This document shows positions 54,983 through 64,000 of a DNA stretch of 64,000 nt, in pieces. The number at the start of each line of letters is the position of its first letter. The first letter of the stretch is position 1. The stretch is from Nitrosomonas marina (lineage in GTDB: Bacteria; Pseudomonadota; Gammaproteobacteria; Burkholderiales; Nitrosomonadaceae): positions 41,760 through 105,759 of the forward strand of contig NZ_FOCP01000011.1 in NCBI RefSeq assembly GCF_900110145.1. Direction: 5' to 3'. The notes under the pieces were generated by a model, which had not been told where the DNA came from, searched no databases, and was given only the letters and a program-made list of their open reading frames with translations. The translations under genes were made by a program, and so were the position numbers.

Positions 54983-56809
54983 TTGAGTTCGACAATAACC
55001 AAGTTGAACGCTCCGCTAACGCAAGCGTTTGATTTTCAGCCTTCAAGCGAATTAAAAACAACACCAACACCGACACGCAACACTCTTGCGCAGCGACTGG
55101 CGGGGTTTGATACTCTGACGAACGCACTTGAATACGCTGCGCAAGGAATAACGGGATATAACTTCTATAATGCAAAAGGTCATTTGCAATCAGTTTTACC
55201 CTATAAATTGCTCAGGAACAACGCACGTTCGTTTGCTCGACGGTTAGCCGGATTCAATTTAGCACGAGGCAGTCGCATTGCCATAATAGCTGATACATCC
55301 CCTGAATTCATTGAGTTATTTTTTGCTTGTCGATATGCTGGATTAGTCCCGTTTGCCATGCCTGTGCCTGTAAATTTAGGCAGTCACGGTATTTATGTGC
55401 AGCAATTAAAAGGAATGCTTGAAAGCAGCCAAGCTAGTTTAGCGATTGCAAATCTGGATTACTTCAATTTTCTTGAAGAGGCTTCCGAAAAAACAACCAA
55501 CATTCAATGGATTGGAACTCCATCTCAACTCAGAGAACTACCTGAGAAAGAGGTGTCACTCCAGCCTAATACACCAGACGAGGTGGCGTATCTGCAATTT
55601 ACGTCGGGAAGTACGCGCATGCCCAGAGGTGTTGTAATAACTGAACATGCGCTCATGTGCAACCTAGAAGGTATCGTACGCAATGGTTTGGAAATAAAAC
55701 CTGAGGATCGTTCTGCGTCGTGGCTGCCTTTTTATCACGATATGGGTTTAGTAGGACTGGTGTTAGCACCAATGGTCACTCAGATTTCAGTTGATTATTT
55801 AGCAACACGTGATTTCGCAATTCGCCCCCTGCAATGGCTGCGTCTTATAAGCCGTAATCGCTGTACAGTTGCTTTCAGTCAGCCTTTTGGGCTTAAGTTA
55901 TGCACAATGCGTGTTCGTGAATCCGACTTAAAGGATCTTGATCTTAGCTGCTGGCGCGCCGCCGGTATCGGCGCAGAAATGATTCGTCCGGAAACTTTAA
56001 GAAATTTTGCAGAGAAATTTTCTTCTGCGGGCTTTAGTGACAGCGCATTTTTACCATGCTATGGACTTGCTGAATCAACGCTTGCAGTTACATTCTCAAA
56101 AATTGGCAATGGATTCCACAGCATTCAGGTAGATAGCAAAACTCTCATAGACAAAAGAATGGCTACGAATTTACGGGCTGAAGGACGCAAATATAACGAA
56201 TTTGTTAATTGCGGTCGCCCGCTTCCAGGACATACAGTCAAAATTGTAGATGAGACAGGGCAACAGTTAGGTGAAAATATGGTTGGAAGTGTGCTTGTTC
56301 ATGGCGCAAGCGTCATGACGGGTTATTACAACAATCCAGAAGAAACAAAGAAAGCCCTAATGCCCAATAACTGGTTAGATACAGGCGATATTGGTTTTTT
56401 GTACGATGGTGATTTGTATATCACAGGTCGCCGGACAGATGTTATTATCGTCAATGGTCGAAATATTCGAGCTCAGGATATCGAAGAATTAGCAGAACAA
56501 CAACCTGAAATCAGATCAAGAGAAGCATCTGCATTTGGAATCAATGATGCAGATGGAATGACGACTATAGTTCTCGTGATCGAGTGCCGATTGACCTCGG
56601 CAGCAGAGCGTCACTCATTAATCAAAAGATTACAACAACTGGTTTACATGGCCTTTGGTGTTAACTGTATTGTTGAATTGGTGCCACCACACACATTACC
56701 GAGAACCTCTTCTGGCAAGTTATCGCGATTTGCTGCTCGTCAGGGCTATATTCAGCGAACAAATCTGGACGAACAACTGTTGTCAGTAGCCGAGTCAGGA
56801 GATCGTTAG
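54983..56809 (+). CDS. Fatty acyl-AMP ligase / acyl-ACP synthetase
   Basis: 608-residue adenylate-forming enzyme that activates a fatty acid and may load it onto the acyl carrier protein two genes on. The P-loop is FTSGSTRMPRGVV, and A5 and A8 regions are PCYGLAESTLAVT and LDTGDIGFLYDGDLYITGRRTD; the catalytic Lys is in PRTSSGKLSRF. FAAL-type residues dominate. Start TTG with GAGGGG six bases before. First gene of a four-gene operon; its order is that of the acyl-ACP synthetase (AasR) in the Caulobacter ceramide gene set. Confidence 0.88.
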   Translation: MSSTITKLNAPLTQAFDFQPSSELKTTPTPTRNTLAQRLAGFDTLTNALEYAAQGITGYNFYNAKGHLQSVLPYKLLRNNARSFARRLAGFNLARGSRIAIIADTSPEFIELFFACRYAGLVPFAMPVPVNLGSHGIYVQQLKGMLESSQASLAIANLDYFNFLEEASEKTTNIQWIGTPSQLRELPEKEVSLQPNTPDEVAYLQFTSGSTRMPRGVVITEHALMCNLEGIVRNGLEIKPEDRSASWLPFYHDMGLVGLVLAPMVTQISVDYLATRDFAIRPLQWLRLISRNRCTVAFSQPFGLKLCTMRVRESDLKDLDLSCWRAAGIGAEMIRPETLRNFAEKFSSAGFSDSAFLPCYGLAESTLAVTFSKIGNGFHSIQVDSKTLIDKRMATNLRAEGRKYNEFVNCGRPLPGHTVKIVDETGQQLGENMVGSVLVHGASVMTGYYNNPEETKKALMPNNWLDTGDIGFLYDGDLYITGRRTDVIIVNGRNIRAQDIEELAEQQPEIRSREASAFGINDADGMTTIVLVIECRLTSAAERHSLIKRLQQLVYMAFGVNCIVELVPPHTLPRTSSGKLSRFAARQGYIQRTNLDEQLLSVAESGDR

Positions 56810-56815
56810 GTCAAT

Positions 56816-57727
56816 ATGCGGAAATTGGTAGCAATTACGGGTGCTACTGGTTTTATCGGTCAACGGTTAATAAATAAACTTGCCAGCGAAGGCTGGCAAG
56901 TAAAAGCGCTCACCCGGAATAAACGAGAAAATTCAAAGTTTATACAATGGGTGTATGGGGATTTAGACAACCATACTGCACTCGCAGAACTAACACAAGA
57001 AGCTGCAGCCATTATTCATTGCGCAGGTGCAGTGAGGGGTCGTACGCTCAATGATTTCATCCATACGAATGTGATTGGGACCAGAAATATCCTTGATATT
57101 GTCGCTCGACAAAACCATCAACCCCGCTTTTTGTTTGTTTCTTCGCTAGCCGCGAAGCACCCAGAGTTGTCATGGTACGCTACAAGTAAAAATATTGCCG
57201 AACATGAAGTGATCAATCATGCAGCTGAACTGCAGTGGACCATATTTCGACCTACGGCAGTCTATGGTCCCGGGGATAAGGAACTCGCCCCTCTATTCAA
57301 ATCAATCCGCAAAGGCCTGCTACCCTTGGTGGGAAAACCAAGCAATCGATTTGGCCTGATACACGTAGATGATCTAGTTCAGGCAATTCAATTATGGCTT
57401 GTTTCTGAAAAGCCGTGCAACGGTATATTCGAACTAGATGACGGCACACCCAATGGTTACAGTTTTGAGTCTCTAGCAGATTTGGCACAGAAAGTTTGGA
57501 AAAAGCAGATTCATTGTATAATGATCCCGAATTTTTTAATCAGGACTATAGCTGTTCTCAATCTCTGGTTAGCGCACTTGTTGCGTTACTCACCGATGTT
57601 GACACCAGGAAAAGTAAATGAACTTCAGCATCATGACTGGGTATGTGACAATACTCCGCTTATACGTGTATTACCTGCTTGGCAACCAAGCAATCAATTA
57701 AATGAATCGCTATCCCAAATCATTTAG
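56816..57727 (+). CDS. Extended SDR NAD-dependent epimerase/dehydratase, CerR-like
   Basis: 303 residues. NAD(P) site ITGATGFIGQRLI, catalytic Tyr-x-x-x-Lys in WYATSKNIAEHE, and a C-terminal hydrophobic stretch (about 237-260) that may touch the membrane. In the Caulobacter set an enzyme of this family (CerR) reduces the 3-keto group of the sphingoid product. The gene begins six bases after the acyl ligase. Substrate is inferred from the neighbours only; CerR-like identity is unproven. Confidence 0.82.
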   Translation: MRKLVAITGATGFIGQRLINKLASEGWQVKALTRNKRENSKFIQWVYGDLDNHTALAELTQEAAAIIHCAGAVRGRTLNDFIHTNVIGTRNILDIVARQNHQPRFLFVSSLAAKHPELSWYATSKNIAEHEVINHAAELQWTIFRPTAVYGPGDKELAPLFKSIRKGLLPLVGKPSNRFGLIHVDDLVQAIQLWLVSEKPCNGIFELDDGTPNGYSFESLADLAQKVWKKQIHCIMIPNFLIRTIAVLNLWLAHLLRYSPMLTPGKVNELQHHDWVCDNTPLIRVLPAWQPSNQLNESLSQII

Positions 57728-57754
57728 TGCAAATATTTAAGGATCCCAAATTTT

Positions 57755-58009
57755 ATGACTGATAGTAATTATGATGAAATTCTGCAGTTACTCAGGGATC
57801 GCCTTAGCAGCATAGCAAGTTCTGAAATAATCATAACAGCAGAGACCAATATCATCAGTGAGTTATCAATTGATTCAATCAAGCTATTGAATCTTATCAT
57901 GGAAATTGAAGATACCTTTGATATTTCCATTCCCATCAATGCACTAGCTGATGTTCAAACTGTTCATGATCTAGCAAGTCTAATATCCAGAATAAAATCT
58001 AATCACTAA
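57755..58009 (+). CDS. Dedicated acyl carrier protein
   Basis: 84 residues, with the 4'-phosphopantetheine serine Ser41 in SIDSIKLLNLIM (D-S-I). The helical pattern is that of ACPs, though it is less acidic than FabD/AcpP and lacks the usual D-S-L. Its place between the reductase and the serine palmitoyltransferase-like gene fits AcpR, the carrier that presents long-chain acyl groups to Spt. It ends one base before the next ATG. Confidence 0.9.
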   Translation: MTDSNYDEILQLLRDRLSSIASSEIIITAETNIISELSIDSIKLLNLIMEIEDTFDISIPINALADVQTVHDLASLISRIKSNH

Positions 58010-59206
58010 ATGAATTTACTCGAAAAACTCGATGCAGCCGCTGCTGCAAGGAAAGCTATGCTTCCAGAAGGGGTCGGTGCTTTCGGCATACCTATCGAAG
58101 AAGTATACTCGGCGACGGAAGCGAGAATAGGAGAACGTCGCGTCATACTACTCGGTACTAATAATTATCTTGGCCTAACCTTTGCTCCTGAGTGCATACA
58201 AGCAGCCCATGATGCATTGGACGCAGAGGGTACGGGTACAACTGGCTCCAGAATGGCTAATGGTAGTTACTACGGTCATCGTGCACTTGAGAGAGAGTTT
58301 GCAGAATTTTACGGATACTGCACCGGGATAGTCTTCACAACCGGTTATCAAGCAAACCTTGGAACAATTTCGGGTTTAGTGAGCCGCGGTGATACGGTAT
58401 TAATTGACAGTGATTCTCATGCAAGTATTTATGATGGTTGCATACTCAGTGGCGCGGAAATTATTCGCTTTAAACATAACGATATGATCGATATGGAAAA
58501 ACGCTTACGCCGCCTGGGGAATCGCACAGCAAATACATTGATTATAGTCGAAGGTATCTACAGCATGCTGGGAGATCAGGCACCACTGGCTGAAATTGTA
58601 GATTTAAAAAACAAATACAACTGTACTCTTTTACTTGACGAAGCTCACTCGATTGGTGTGCTCGGAGAGACAGGCCAAGGTTTAGTCGAAGAAACAGGTC
58701 TACAAAACGAAGTTGATTTTATCACCGGAACATTTAGTAAGAGCTTATGTAGTATCGGTGGTTTCTGTGTCAGCAATCATCCACAGCTGGATCAATTACG
58801 TTATCTCAGCCATCCCTATATTTTTACAGCTTCGCCCTCGCCAGCAACAATAGCCTCAACACGCGCAGCATTGGTTCTATTACGAGAAGGGAAAACGTTA
58901 CGCAGACAACTCTGGAGGAATTGTACACAGTTGTACGATCATCTACAAAAAGCTGGTTTTACACTTGGCCCGGAACCTGGTCCGGTCATCGCTGCAATAC
59001 TCGACAACCCTAGGCAAGCGCTACAAATCTGGCAGAATTTGTTGGAAAACAATATCTACGTTAATTTAATATTACCGCCTGCCGCACCTGATGGAAAATC
59101 TCTCGTCCGATGTAGTGTAAATGCTGCCCACACTACTGAGCAAATTTCTTACGTAGGCGAAACTTTTGCAAGACTACATCGACAAATATTAGATACAGAT
59201 GCATAA
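58010..59206 (+). CDS. Serine palmitoyltransferase-like alpha-oxoamine synthase
   Basis: PLP-dependent enzyme of 398 residues that condenses an amino acid with an acyl thioester. The PLP-lysine is Lys244 in TFSKSLCSIGG, with Asp210/His213 in LLDEAHSIGV and the stacking His137 in DSDSHASIYDG. Conserved glycines of the family (GTGTTGSRMANGSYYGH in parts) are present. BioF and Kbl share the fold, but the neighbours, an acyl ligase, SDR and ACP, argue for Spt: L-serine plus acyl-ACP giving 3-ketosphinganine. ATG follows the ACP stop directly. Confidence 0.87.
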   Translation: MNLLEKLDAAAAARKAMLPEGVGAFGIPIEEVYSATEARIGERRVILLGTNNYLGLTFAPECIQAAHDALDAEGTGTTGSRMANGSYYGHRALEREFAEFYGYCTGIVFTTGYQANLGTISGLVSRGDTVLIDSDSHASIYDGCILSGAEIIRFKHNDMIDMEKRLRRLGNRTANTLIIVEGIYSMLGDQAPLAEIVDLKNKYNCTLLLDEAHSIGVLGETGQGLVEETGLQNEVDFITGTFSKSLCSIGGFCVSNHPQLDQLRYLSHPYIFTASPSPATIASTRAALVLLREGKTLRRQLWRNCTQLYDHLQKAGFTLGPEPGPVIAAILDNPRQALQIWQNLLENNIYVNLILPPAAPDGKSLVRCSVNAAHTTEQISYVGETFARLHRQILDTDA

Positions 59207-59300
59207 AAAAAATGTTTTGATGATTCAGTTTCTAATTATTGCGCTGTCTGTTTGAATTATTTAATCGCACTAATCTGGCTCACCTGAATAAAGATACAAT

Positions 59301-59963
59301 TTAACGTAGACTAATAACAGGCCACCCTTTCGTTTCCGCGTGTCTCTTCAGAGTGGGATCGGGGTCGACAGCAACTGGATGGGTAACCTTACTTAATAAC
59401 GGTAAATCATTAAGTGAGTCGCTGTAAAACCAGCTTTGTAAAAACGATAGCCACGTTAAATTATGTTGGTTCAACCATTCTTCAAGGCGATCAATTTTAC
59501 CTTCCCTAAAACTCGGTTTGCCTGCGACTTTACCTGTAAATTCACCATTTTCTTCCTCAGGATTTGTGGCAATCAAGTGTTCAATTCCGAACAATCGCGC
59601 TATTGGCGCAGTCACGAAACTATTTGTAGCTGTGATAATGATACATAGATCTCCGTCAAGCATATGATTTTCTATTAATTGTTTTGAACCTGGCGCTACA
59701 AGTGGTTTTATTTTTATTTCTATAAATTCCTTTCGCCATTTTTCTAGCTGACTTCGCGGATGCCTTGATAGGGGCTTGAGCTGAAAATCCAGAAATTCAT
59801 GAATATCCAAAGTACCTGCTTTATATTGTTCATAAAATTCTAGATTTCGCGCCTCATGCAATTCACGATCCAACGCTTTTTTTTCAATCAGGAATTGCGC
59901 CCATTCGAAATCACTATCACCTGCTAATAAGGTATTATCCAAATCAAATAATGCGAGTTTCAT
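59301..59963 (-). CDS. HAD superfamily hydrolase (subfamily IB, SerB-like)
   Basis: 220-residue phosphatase. Nucleophile motif FDLDNTLL (Asp7, Asp9), motif II in IIITATNSF, Lys in GKPSFREGK and the last acids in FYSDSLNDLPLL are complete. The IB class includes phosphoserine and phosphocholine phosphatases. In betaproteobacteria this gene is regularly next to hda, as here (17 bases). It faces the sphingolipid-type operon on the other strand; I do not link it to that pathway. Confidence 0.88.
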   Translation of the reverse strand: MKLALFDLDNTLLAGDSDFEWAQFLIEKKALDRELHEARNLEFYEQYKAGTLDIHEFLDFQLKPLSRHPRSQLEKWRKEFIEIKIKPLVAPGSKQLIENHMLDGDLCIIITATNSFVTAPIARLFGIEHLIATNPEEENGEFTGKVAGKPSFREGKIDRLEEWLNQHNLTWLSFLQSWFYSDSLNDLPLLSKVTHPVAVDPDPTLKRHAETKGWPVISLR

Positions 59964-59979
59964 GATAATAAATATTTGT

Positions 59980-60657
59980 TTATGACATGCTACTTAACAT
60001 TTCTTTCAATAACGGAATTGTAATTTGGCGTTTATGTGCCAATGAAAATCTATCAAGAGCATCAAGTAGCATCATCAGAGAAGACAAATCGCGTTGTGTA
60101 TGTTGTAACAAATACTGGCACACTGCTTTTTTTAGTACAAATCCAAGGTCCGCGGCTTTTTGCTGTAATGCCTTTATTTTCTCATCTTCTGTTAATTCAT
60201 GAACCTGATAAACCAGCCCCCATCCTAATCGGGTTACCAAGTCACGTCGTAGATTTAATTGTACTGGTGGCATAGAACCACTTACAAGCAGTGACGAAAA
60301 TCCCTCTTCCTTCATTCGATTATAGACATTAAATAAAGTTATTTGCGATTCGTTATCTAACAAATCTACATCATCGACTGCCAAGCACCGCAGGCAATCC
60401 GCTGATTGAATGATACTAGTTATCTCTCCAGAGCAATAGTAAGCCATATAATCACATTGCAGGACCTCCCCGACCACAGCCTGGAGCAAATGGCTTTTAC
60501 CACAGCCAGAATTTCCCCAAATATATACAAACTGTTCCTTTTCACGTGCAAAAATAACATTTTTCAGTGTCTGTACTAATTCGGAATTACGCCCTGTCAC
60601 AAAATTAGTCAATGAGGGCTTTTCATTAGGTTTAATATCAAGCAATAATTGCTTCAT
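59980..60657 (-). CDS. hda: DnaA regulatory inactivator Hda
   Basis: AAA+ DnaA paralogue of 225 residues that promotes hydrolysis of DnaA-ATP after initiation. Walker A is IWGNSGCGKSHLLQA, Walker B is LAVDDVDLL, and the arginine region is in RRDLVTRLGWGLV. MKQLLLDI is the usual start and contains the clamp-binding motif (QLLLDI); an in-frame start 12 codons upstream is therefore rejected. The gene precedes the HAD phosphatase gene. Confidence 0.92.
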   Translation of the reverse strand: MKQLLLDIKPNEKPSLTNFVTGRNSELVQTLKNVIFAREKEQFVYIWGNSGCGKSHLLQAVVGEVLQCDYMAYYCSGEITSIIQSADCLRCLAVDDVDLLDNESQITLFNVYNRMKEEGFSSLLVSGSMPPVQLNLRRDLVTRLGWGLVYQVHELTEDEKIKALQQKAADLGFVLKKAVCQYLLQHTQRDLSSLMMLLDALDRFSLAHKRQITIPLLKEMLSSMS

Positions 60658-61500
60658 GGGAAAACAACTATATAAATATTCATCAAGTATCAATTTATGC
60701 TGAACATAAAAAGGAGCTTTCCAAAAAATGAATTTTTCCTAAATTATTTAATTTTTTACAATTCAGAGTTTGATTGATAAATTTTGCTAAAACTAAATTA
60801 CTTACCTTCTCACGATCTTCATATTCAAAGTTGAAACGACGATACTTACCCCAACCCACCGCTATGACGTTCATTAAATCCGTATAATTTTAATCCGGTG
60901 ACAGAAGCGAATCTACTTGGAAGTCGATCATCCGTTAGAATAAATGACGCTTATTTGGAGAAGGCTCTATCCCTGACACCTTTCTATCTTGCTTAATCTA
61001 CGGCGCCAATCCGTTCCCAATTGAATTCGATTGCCCAGCTCTGCTCCTTGGATTCTAATGGACTCTAGGTGTAAAAGTAATGGCTTAGGTTAGTCGGCCT
61101 ATCGATACGATTTATCAGACTTATGGCCTCTCTGTTAATTAATCTCCTGCTAAATAATATTAATGTATTTTCCAATAAATTTATTCAGCAATTGATATTT
61201 GCTTACTATCCTTTTCAAAACAACTAGAAAACAGAGTCATATCTGATTTTTAATCATCAAACATCTGATACCTGTCCGTTCAGTAGCTGTCGATAGTATA
61301 CAGTTATTTCATACACCAACTTAAACCAGGAAACAGCTTAAGCATTCAGTGGTTTAACTCGCTATGAAAATCCCAATCAAATAAATACTGTAGTTTGAAA
61401 TTTCTTAATTAAACAGGGAACGCCACTTCTGATTCTTGATTTGTAATCCTATTTACAGCTCATCTGGTATTTGTAGCAATATATATTCTAAATTACAGAC
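60658..61500. other. Long intergenic interval, 843 bases
   Basis: Lies between the hda start and the amoB terminator. Neither strand has a supported gene. On the minus strand around 60820-61080 short protein-like fragments are seen in different frames, with stops between them, which may be decayed coding DNA, but I cannot name it. The rest is AT-rich with no evident dyads or repeats. Confidence 0.5.
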
Positions 61501-61546
61501 AAAAAAAGCCGGTACACCGGCTGTCATATGACAGTGGTGTACCGGC
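61501..61546 (-). terminator. Rho-independent terminator after amoB
   Basis: GCCGGTACACC (61508-61518) and GGTGTACCGGC (61536-61546) form an 11-pair perfect stem, and the loop itself holds CTGTCATATGACAG, a 14-base palindrome. On the amo strand the hairpin is followed by a run of seven T. It begins 20 bases after the amoB stop, so transcription of amoCAB should end here. Confidence 0.92.
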
Positions 61547-61565
61547 GTTGTTGCTTGCTTCTGGT

Positions 61566-62828
61566 TTACAGTCTGGTAAAGACCGGGATTACCGCTCCAG
61601 CAATACTGTTAATATAACGATTGCCTTCTTCATCCCATGTCATCAACAAACCTCCAAAACGGCTCTCAGGGTCACCCAGCAATGCCATCAAACGCTGTAC
61701 TTCCCATAACGCATCTTTGGCTTCCATCTTGACTTCGCGGGTCTCGCCCGGCTCTATCGCCGCTTCATCATCCAATGTCAAACCGGTCGCAACCAGTTCC
61801 CTCGGATAATCCGGATCAAGATGCTCACGTCCCAGCGTGTTTACAAAACGTACACCCGCCGTCGTGAATTCACCTATGTTGATCGCCGTATCTCCATTGT
61901 TGGTAATGTCCATGGTTACACGTAACGCACGGCCAGGTACGTCATAGTTCGCATGGGTCACCTTGATCGCGACCGGATTCGGCTCAATCGGCAACGGCTC
62001 TATCTTGGATTCACCAGCCTGGATCGGAATCGTGTAAGGATGTTTGCTCTCCGTATAACGATATCCACCCCATACCAGCGCACATGTCAGGATCGCAACG
62101 CCCCAGGCCACTTTACGATCCATCGGATCCAGCAGCAGATCGTCACCATACGCCAGCAATACGCGGCTGCGTGGCAGGAACATCGGACGCGCTACGTAGT
62201 AGCCAATCCAGAATATGCCCAGACCTGTCCATACTATGTGCCAGAAAATACCATTGGCAAAGTTGAATGTTTCCGTGTCAATGGTCTCTCCCGTCAGTGT
62301 CTTGACAGGGTTGGTAAAGTCATCCCAGCTACCCGTGATGTTCATCCATGATGCAGGTCCCGCAATCGGTCCCGCTTCCTTCACGTTGACCATCGCGTGC
62401 ATGTGATGTCGTCCAGGTATACGTGCTTTCAGCCTGACTTCAAACTCATAGTCACGACCAATTACCAGCGGACCAGATATGAACATCGGCTCGCCGTTCA
62501 GCTTGGTGCTCAAACGTACAAACACCGGGCTCGGGCTACCTACGTTAAAAAACGCACGATCCGGCTTGCCCACCGCACGCGGCCAGTCTTCCGCCATATG
62601 GAATTTACCAGTCATCGTCGCAATGTCGTTCACTTTGGTGACCTTCGGTTCCCATCTCATGTCATACCACTGGATGGTACGCATACGAAGGAAAGGCTCC
62701 TGTGAACGTTCACCATGCGCCGCTACCGGCGTAACATCGACCGCTACTGTCAACGCTAATGTCGCAGCTCCTACCGCCGCTCCATAAAGCCCCATGACGC
62801 CCAGCTTGAATATGTTCTTTATTCTCAT
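61566..62828 (-). CDS. amoB: Ammonia monooxygenase subunit B
   Basis: Periplasmic copper subunit of ammonia monooxygenase, 420 residues, with a signal peptide cleaved before His38 ([12 protein letters not shown]). The copper site of this family uses that N-terminal His and two of HHMH; here His142 and His144 in [16 protein letters not shown] membrane pair lies at about 200-250 ([17 protein letters not shown] and [15 protein letters not shown]), followed by the second cupredoxin domain. ATG overlaps the amoA stop by one base (TAATG). The same complex is particulate methane monooxygenase in methanotrophs; the sequence is betaproteobacterial AmoB by eye. Confidence 0.96.
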   Translation of the reverse strand: MRIKNIFKLGVMGLYGAAVGAATLALTVAVDVTPVAAHGERSQEPFLRMRTIQWYDMRWEPKVTKVNDIATMTGKFHMAEDWPRAVGKPDRAFFNVGSPSPVFVRLSTKLNGEPMFISGPLVIGRDYEFEVRLKARIPGRHHMHAMVNVKEAGPIAGPASWMNITGSWDDFTNPVKTLTGETIDTETFNFANGIFWHIVWTGLGIFWIGYYVARPMFLPRSRVLLAYGDDLLLDPMDRKVAWGVAILTCALVWGGYRYTESKHPYTIPIQAGESKIEPLPIEPNPVAIKVTHANYDVPGRALRVTMDITNNGDTAINIGEFTTAGVRFVNTLGREHLDPDYPRELVATGLTLDDEAAIEPGETREVKMEAKDALWEVQRLMALLGDPESRFGGLLMTWDEEGNRYINSIAGAVIPVFTRL

Positions 62829-63652
62829 TATTTAATCCTCTCTGCAAATCCTGGTTCACCAAATGCCGTGACGTCGTGTTTCTGCGAGATACGGCCTCTT
62901 TCGCCTCTAACATAGTAAAACGCGGTGCAATAGATTTTGCCAAAGTACCACCAGACGCAGAACATCAGCATCGATACAAAGGCCGAGAAGAACGCTGCAA
63001 TTACCGTCGTGTGACCTCCAAACGTTCGCAGTGAGCCTTGTTCAATCAGCCTCACATACTCCGGTGTACCTGTACGTACATACAGGAAGCCCGTGTAGTC
63101 AGCTACTGACAACAGTACCCCTTCTACAACTACAGGCAGATGGGTCGGTCCAAATATCGGCCAGTTGCCAGGGTAAAAGAACAAGCCCCAGAATCCACCA
63201 CCCAGCAGGGCCGTGATCAACCAGTTACCCGTCAACAGCATGATCGTGTCCAGCATCAGCGCGCCAGGTATCATGGTCGAAGGCAATACAAAGTTGATCG
63301 GGTAGTGTGACCACCAGTAAAAACCCCAGTAACGTGTCAGCCACTCACCCGTCAACAGGCATACGATACACAGGGTCGCTCCATATGGTAAACGGTAGTT
63401 CACCCACAAGTAATACATCAATGCCGCACAGTACATGACACCTACTATCGGTGTCACTACAGGCCACCACTGACGGTCTTTCCAGTCAAGCCAGAAATCC
63501 CAGTCCCCTGCCAACAGCATGAAGTGCATGTGGAATGTACCTACCAGCAGAATGCACAGAATCGGAAAATATACCGCATCTATATATCTGGACATTCTGA
63601 TCGCTTCTGGCGGCATCTTCGCCGCCGCTAAAATTTCGTCTGTTCTGCTCAC
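62828..63652 (-). CDS. amoA: Ammonia monooxygenase subunit A
   Basis: Membrane subunit of the enzyme that oxidises ammonia to hydroxylamine, 274 residues with about seven helices. The stretches [27 protein letters not shown] and [12 protein letters not shown] are diagnostic, and [16 protein letters not shown] matches betaproteobacterial AmoA. The start codon is GTG (RC of 63650-63652) with GGGAGAG ahead; no ATG is better placed. Nitrosomonas and Nitrosospira types cannot be separated reliably by eye. Confidence 0.97.
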   Translation of the reverse strand: MSRTDEILAAAKMPPEAIRMSRYIDAVYFPILCILLVGTFHMHFMLLAGDWDFWLDWKDRQWWPVVTPIVGVMYCAALMYYLWVNYRLPYGATLCIVCLLTGEWLTRYWGFYWWSHYPINFVLPSTMIPGALMLDTIMLLTGNWLITALLGGGFWGLFFYPGNWPIFGPTHLPVVVEGVLLSVADYTGFLYVRTGTPEYVRLIEQGSLRTFGGHTTVIAAFFSAFVSMLMFCVWWYFGKIYCTAFYYVRGERGRISQKHDVTAFGEPGFAERIK

Positions 63653-63823
63653 TAGACTCTCCCTTCGTTTGTTTCGTGTGATATTAATTTTAATAACATG
63701 ACGATTCCTTATTGTCTTTTACGACTCCCCTTACGAGCAGTACGCTCTCCTTACTCCCTCGGCGCCATACCACTCTCAAGCATCGCCCCTACCCATCAGC
63801 AGAGGCGATGTAGTCAGCCTAGC
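63653..63823 (-). other. amoC-amoA intergenic spacer with hairpin
   Basis: 171 bases. At 63781-63810 the amo-strand RNA can form a ten-pair hairpin (CATCGCCTCT with AGGGGCGATG, one G-U pair). It is not followed by a U-tract, so it is more likely an RNA-processing or stability element than a terminator, as known for the amoC-amoA spacer in related ammonia oxidisers. The amoA ribosome site lies at the end of the spacer. Confidence 0.7.

Positions 63824-64000
<177 letters not shown>

Overview
The window is a chromosomal segment of a betaproteobacterial ammonia oxidiser, most likely family Nitrosomonadaceae. The decisive evidence is the 3' part of an ammonia monooxygenase operon (amoC end, amoA, amoB; 61.5-64.0 kb, minus strand). 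AmoA and AmoB carry the family's conserved sequences, including the AmoB copper-site histidines. The rest is typical betaproteobacterial housekeeping: dapF-DUF484-xerC-hslVU, purM-purN, hda beside a HAD phosphatase, and a RegB/RegA redox regulator pair. I saw no rRNA, tRNA, CRISPR array, intact insertion sequence or prophage. By eye, the DNA beyond about 50 kb is more AT-rich than the first 20 kb; I did not compute this.

Layout. 0-17 kb: ilvA (cut by the window edge), sbcB, a RidA protein, a possible 24-residue membrane peptide, an alpha/beta hydrolase, a 2-hydroxyacid dehydrogenase, a 1281-residue hybrid sensor kinase, small secreted proteins, dtd, a MscS channel, a scar of two 5'-truncated genes back to back (13.3-14.3 kb), a slipin/NfeD membrane-protease pair and a NUDIX hydrolase. 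17-28 kb: a REC-EAL c-di-GMP phosphodiesterase, a DevBCA-type exporter, a small lipoprotein behind an FNR-type box, a GNAT enzyme, then dapF-DUF484-xerC-hslV-hslU with a terminator. 28-46 kb: a BT1-family transporter, ispH, a DAHP synthase-like enzyme, a ClC-CBS protein, regBA, rapA, pyrF, a membrane-anchored retropepsin, a His-rich lipoprotein, purMN, a DUF3108 protein and an RsmB-type methyltransferase.

46-59 kb holds two lipid systems next to each other. The first is a hopanoid cluster transcribed hpnH-hpnB-hpnM-hpnN, for side-chain addition and transport to the outer membrane. The second, 3 kb away on the other strand, is a compact four-gene unit: acyl-AMP ligase, extended SDR, acyl carrier protein and serine palmitoyltransferase-like enzyme. 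Its content matches the acyl-ACP synthetase/CerR/AcpR/Spt set known from bacterial ceramide synthesis. Read together, the organism can probably make both hopanoids and a sphingolipid-type outer-membrane lipid. I find this the most interesting system in the window.

Other points of note are a lipoprotein/peptidoglycan-binding gene that looks split by a frameshift (52.2-52.9 kb), a ClC protein with Tyr in place of the gating Glu, a DAHP synthase-like protein with a substituted metal ligand, and an amo operon with a GTG start for amoA, a conserved-looking hairpin between amoC and amoA, and a strong terminator directly after amoB.
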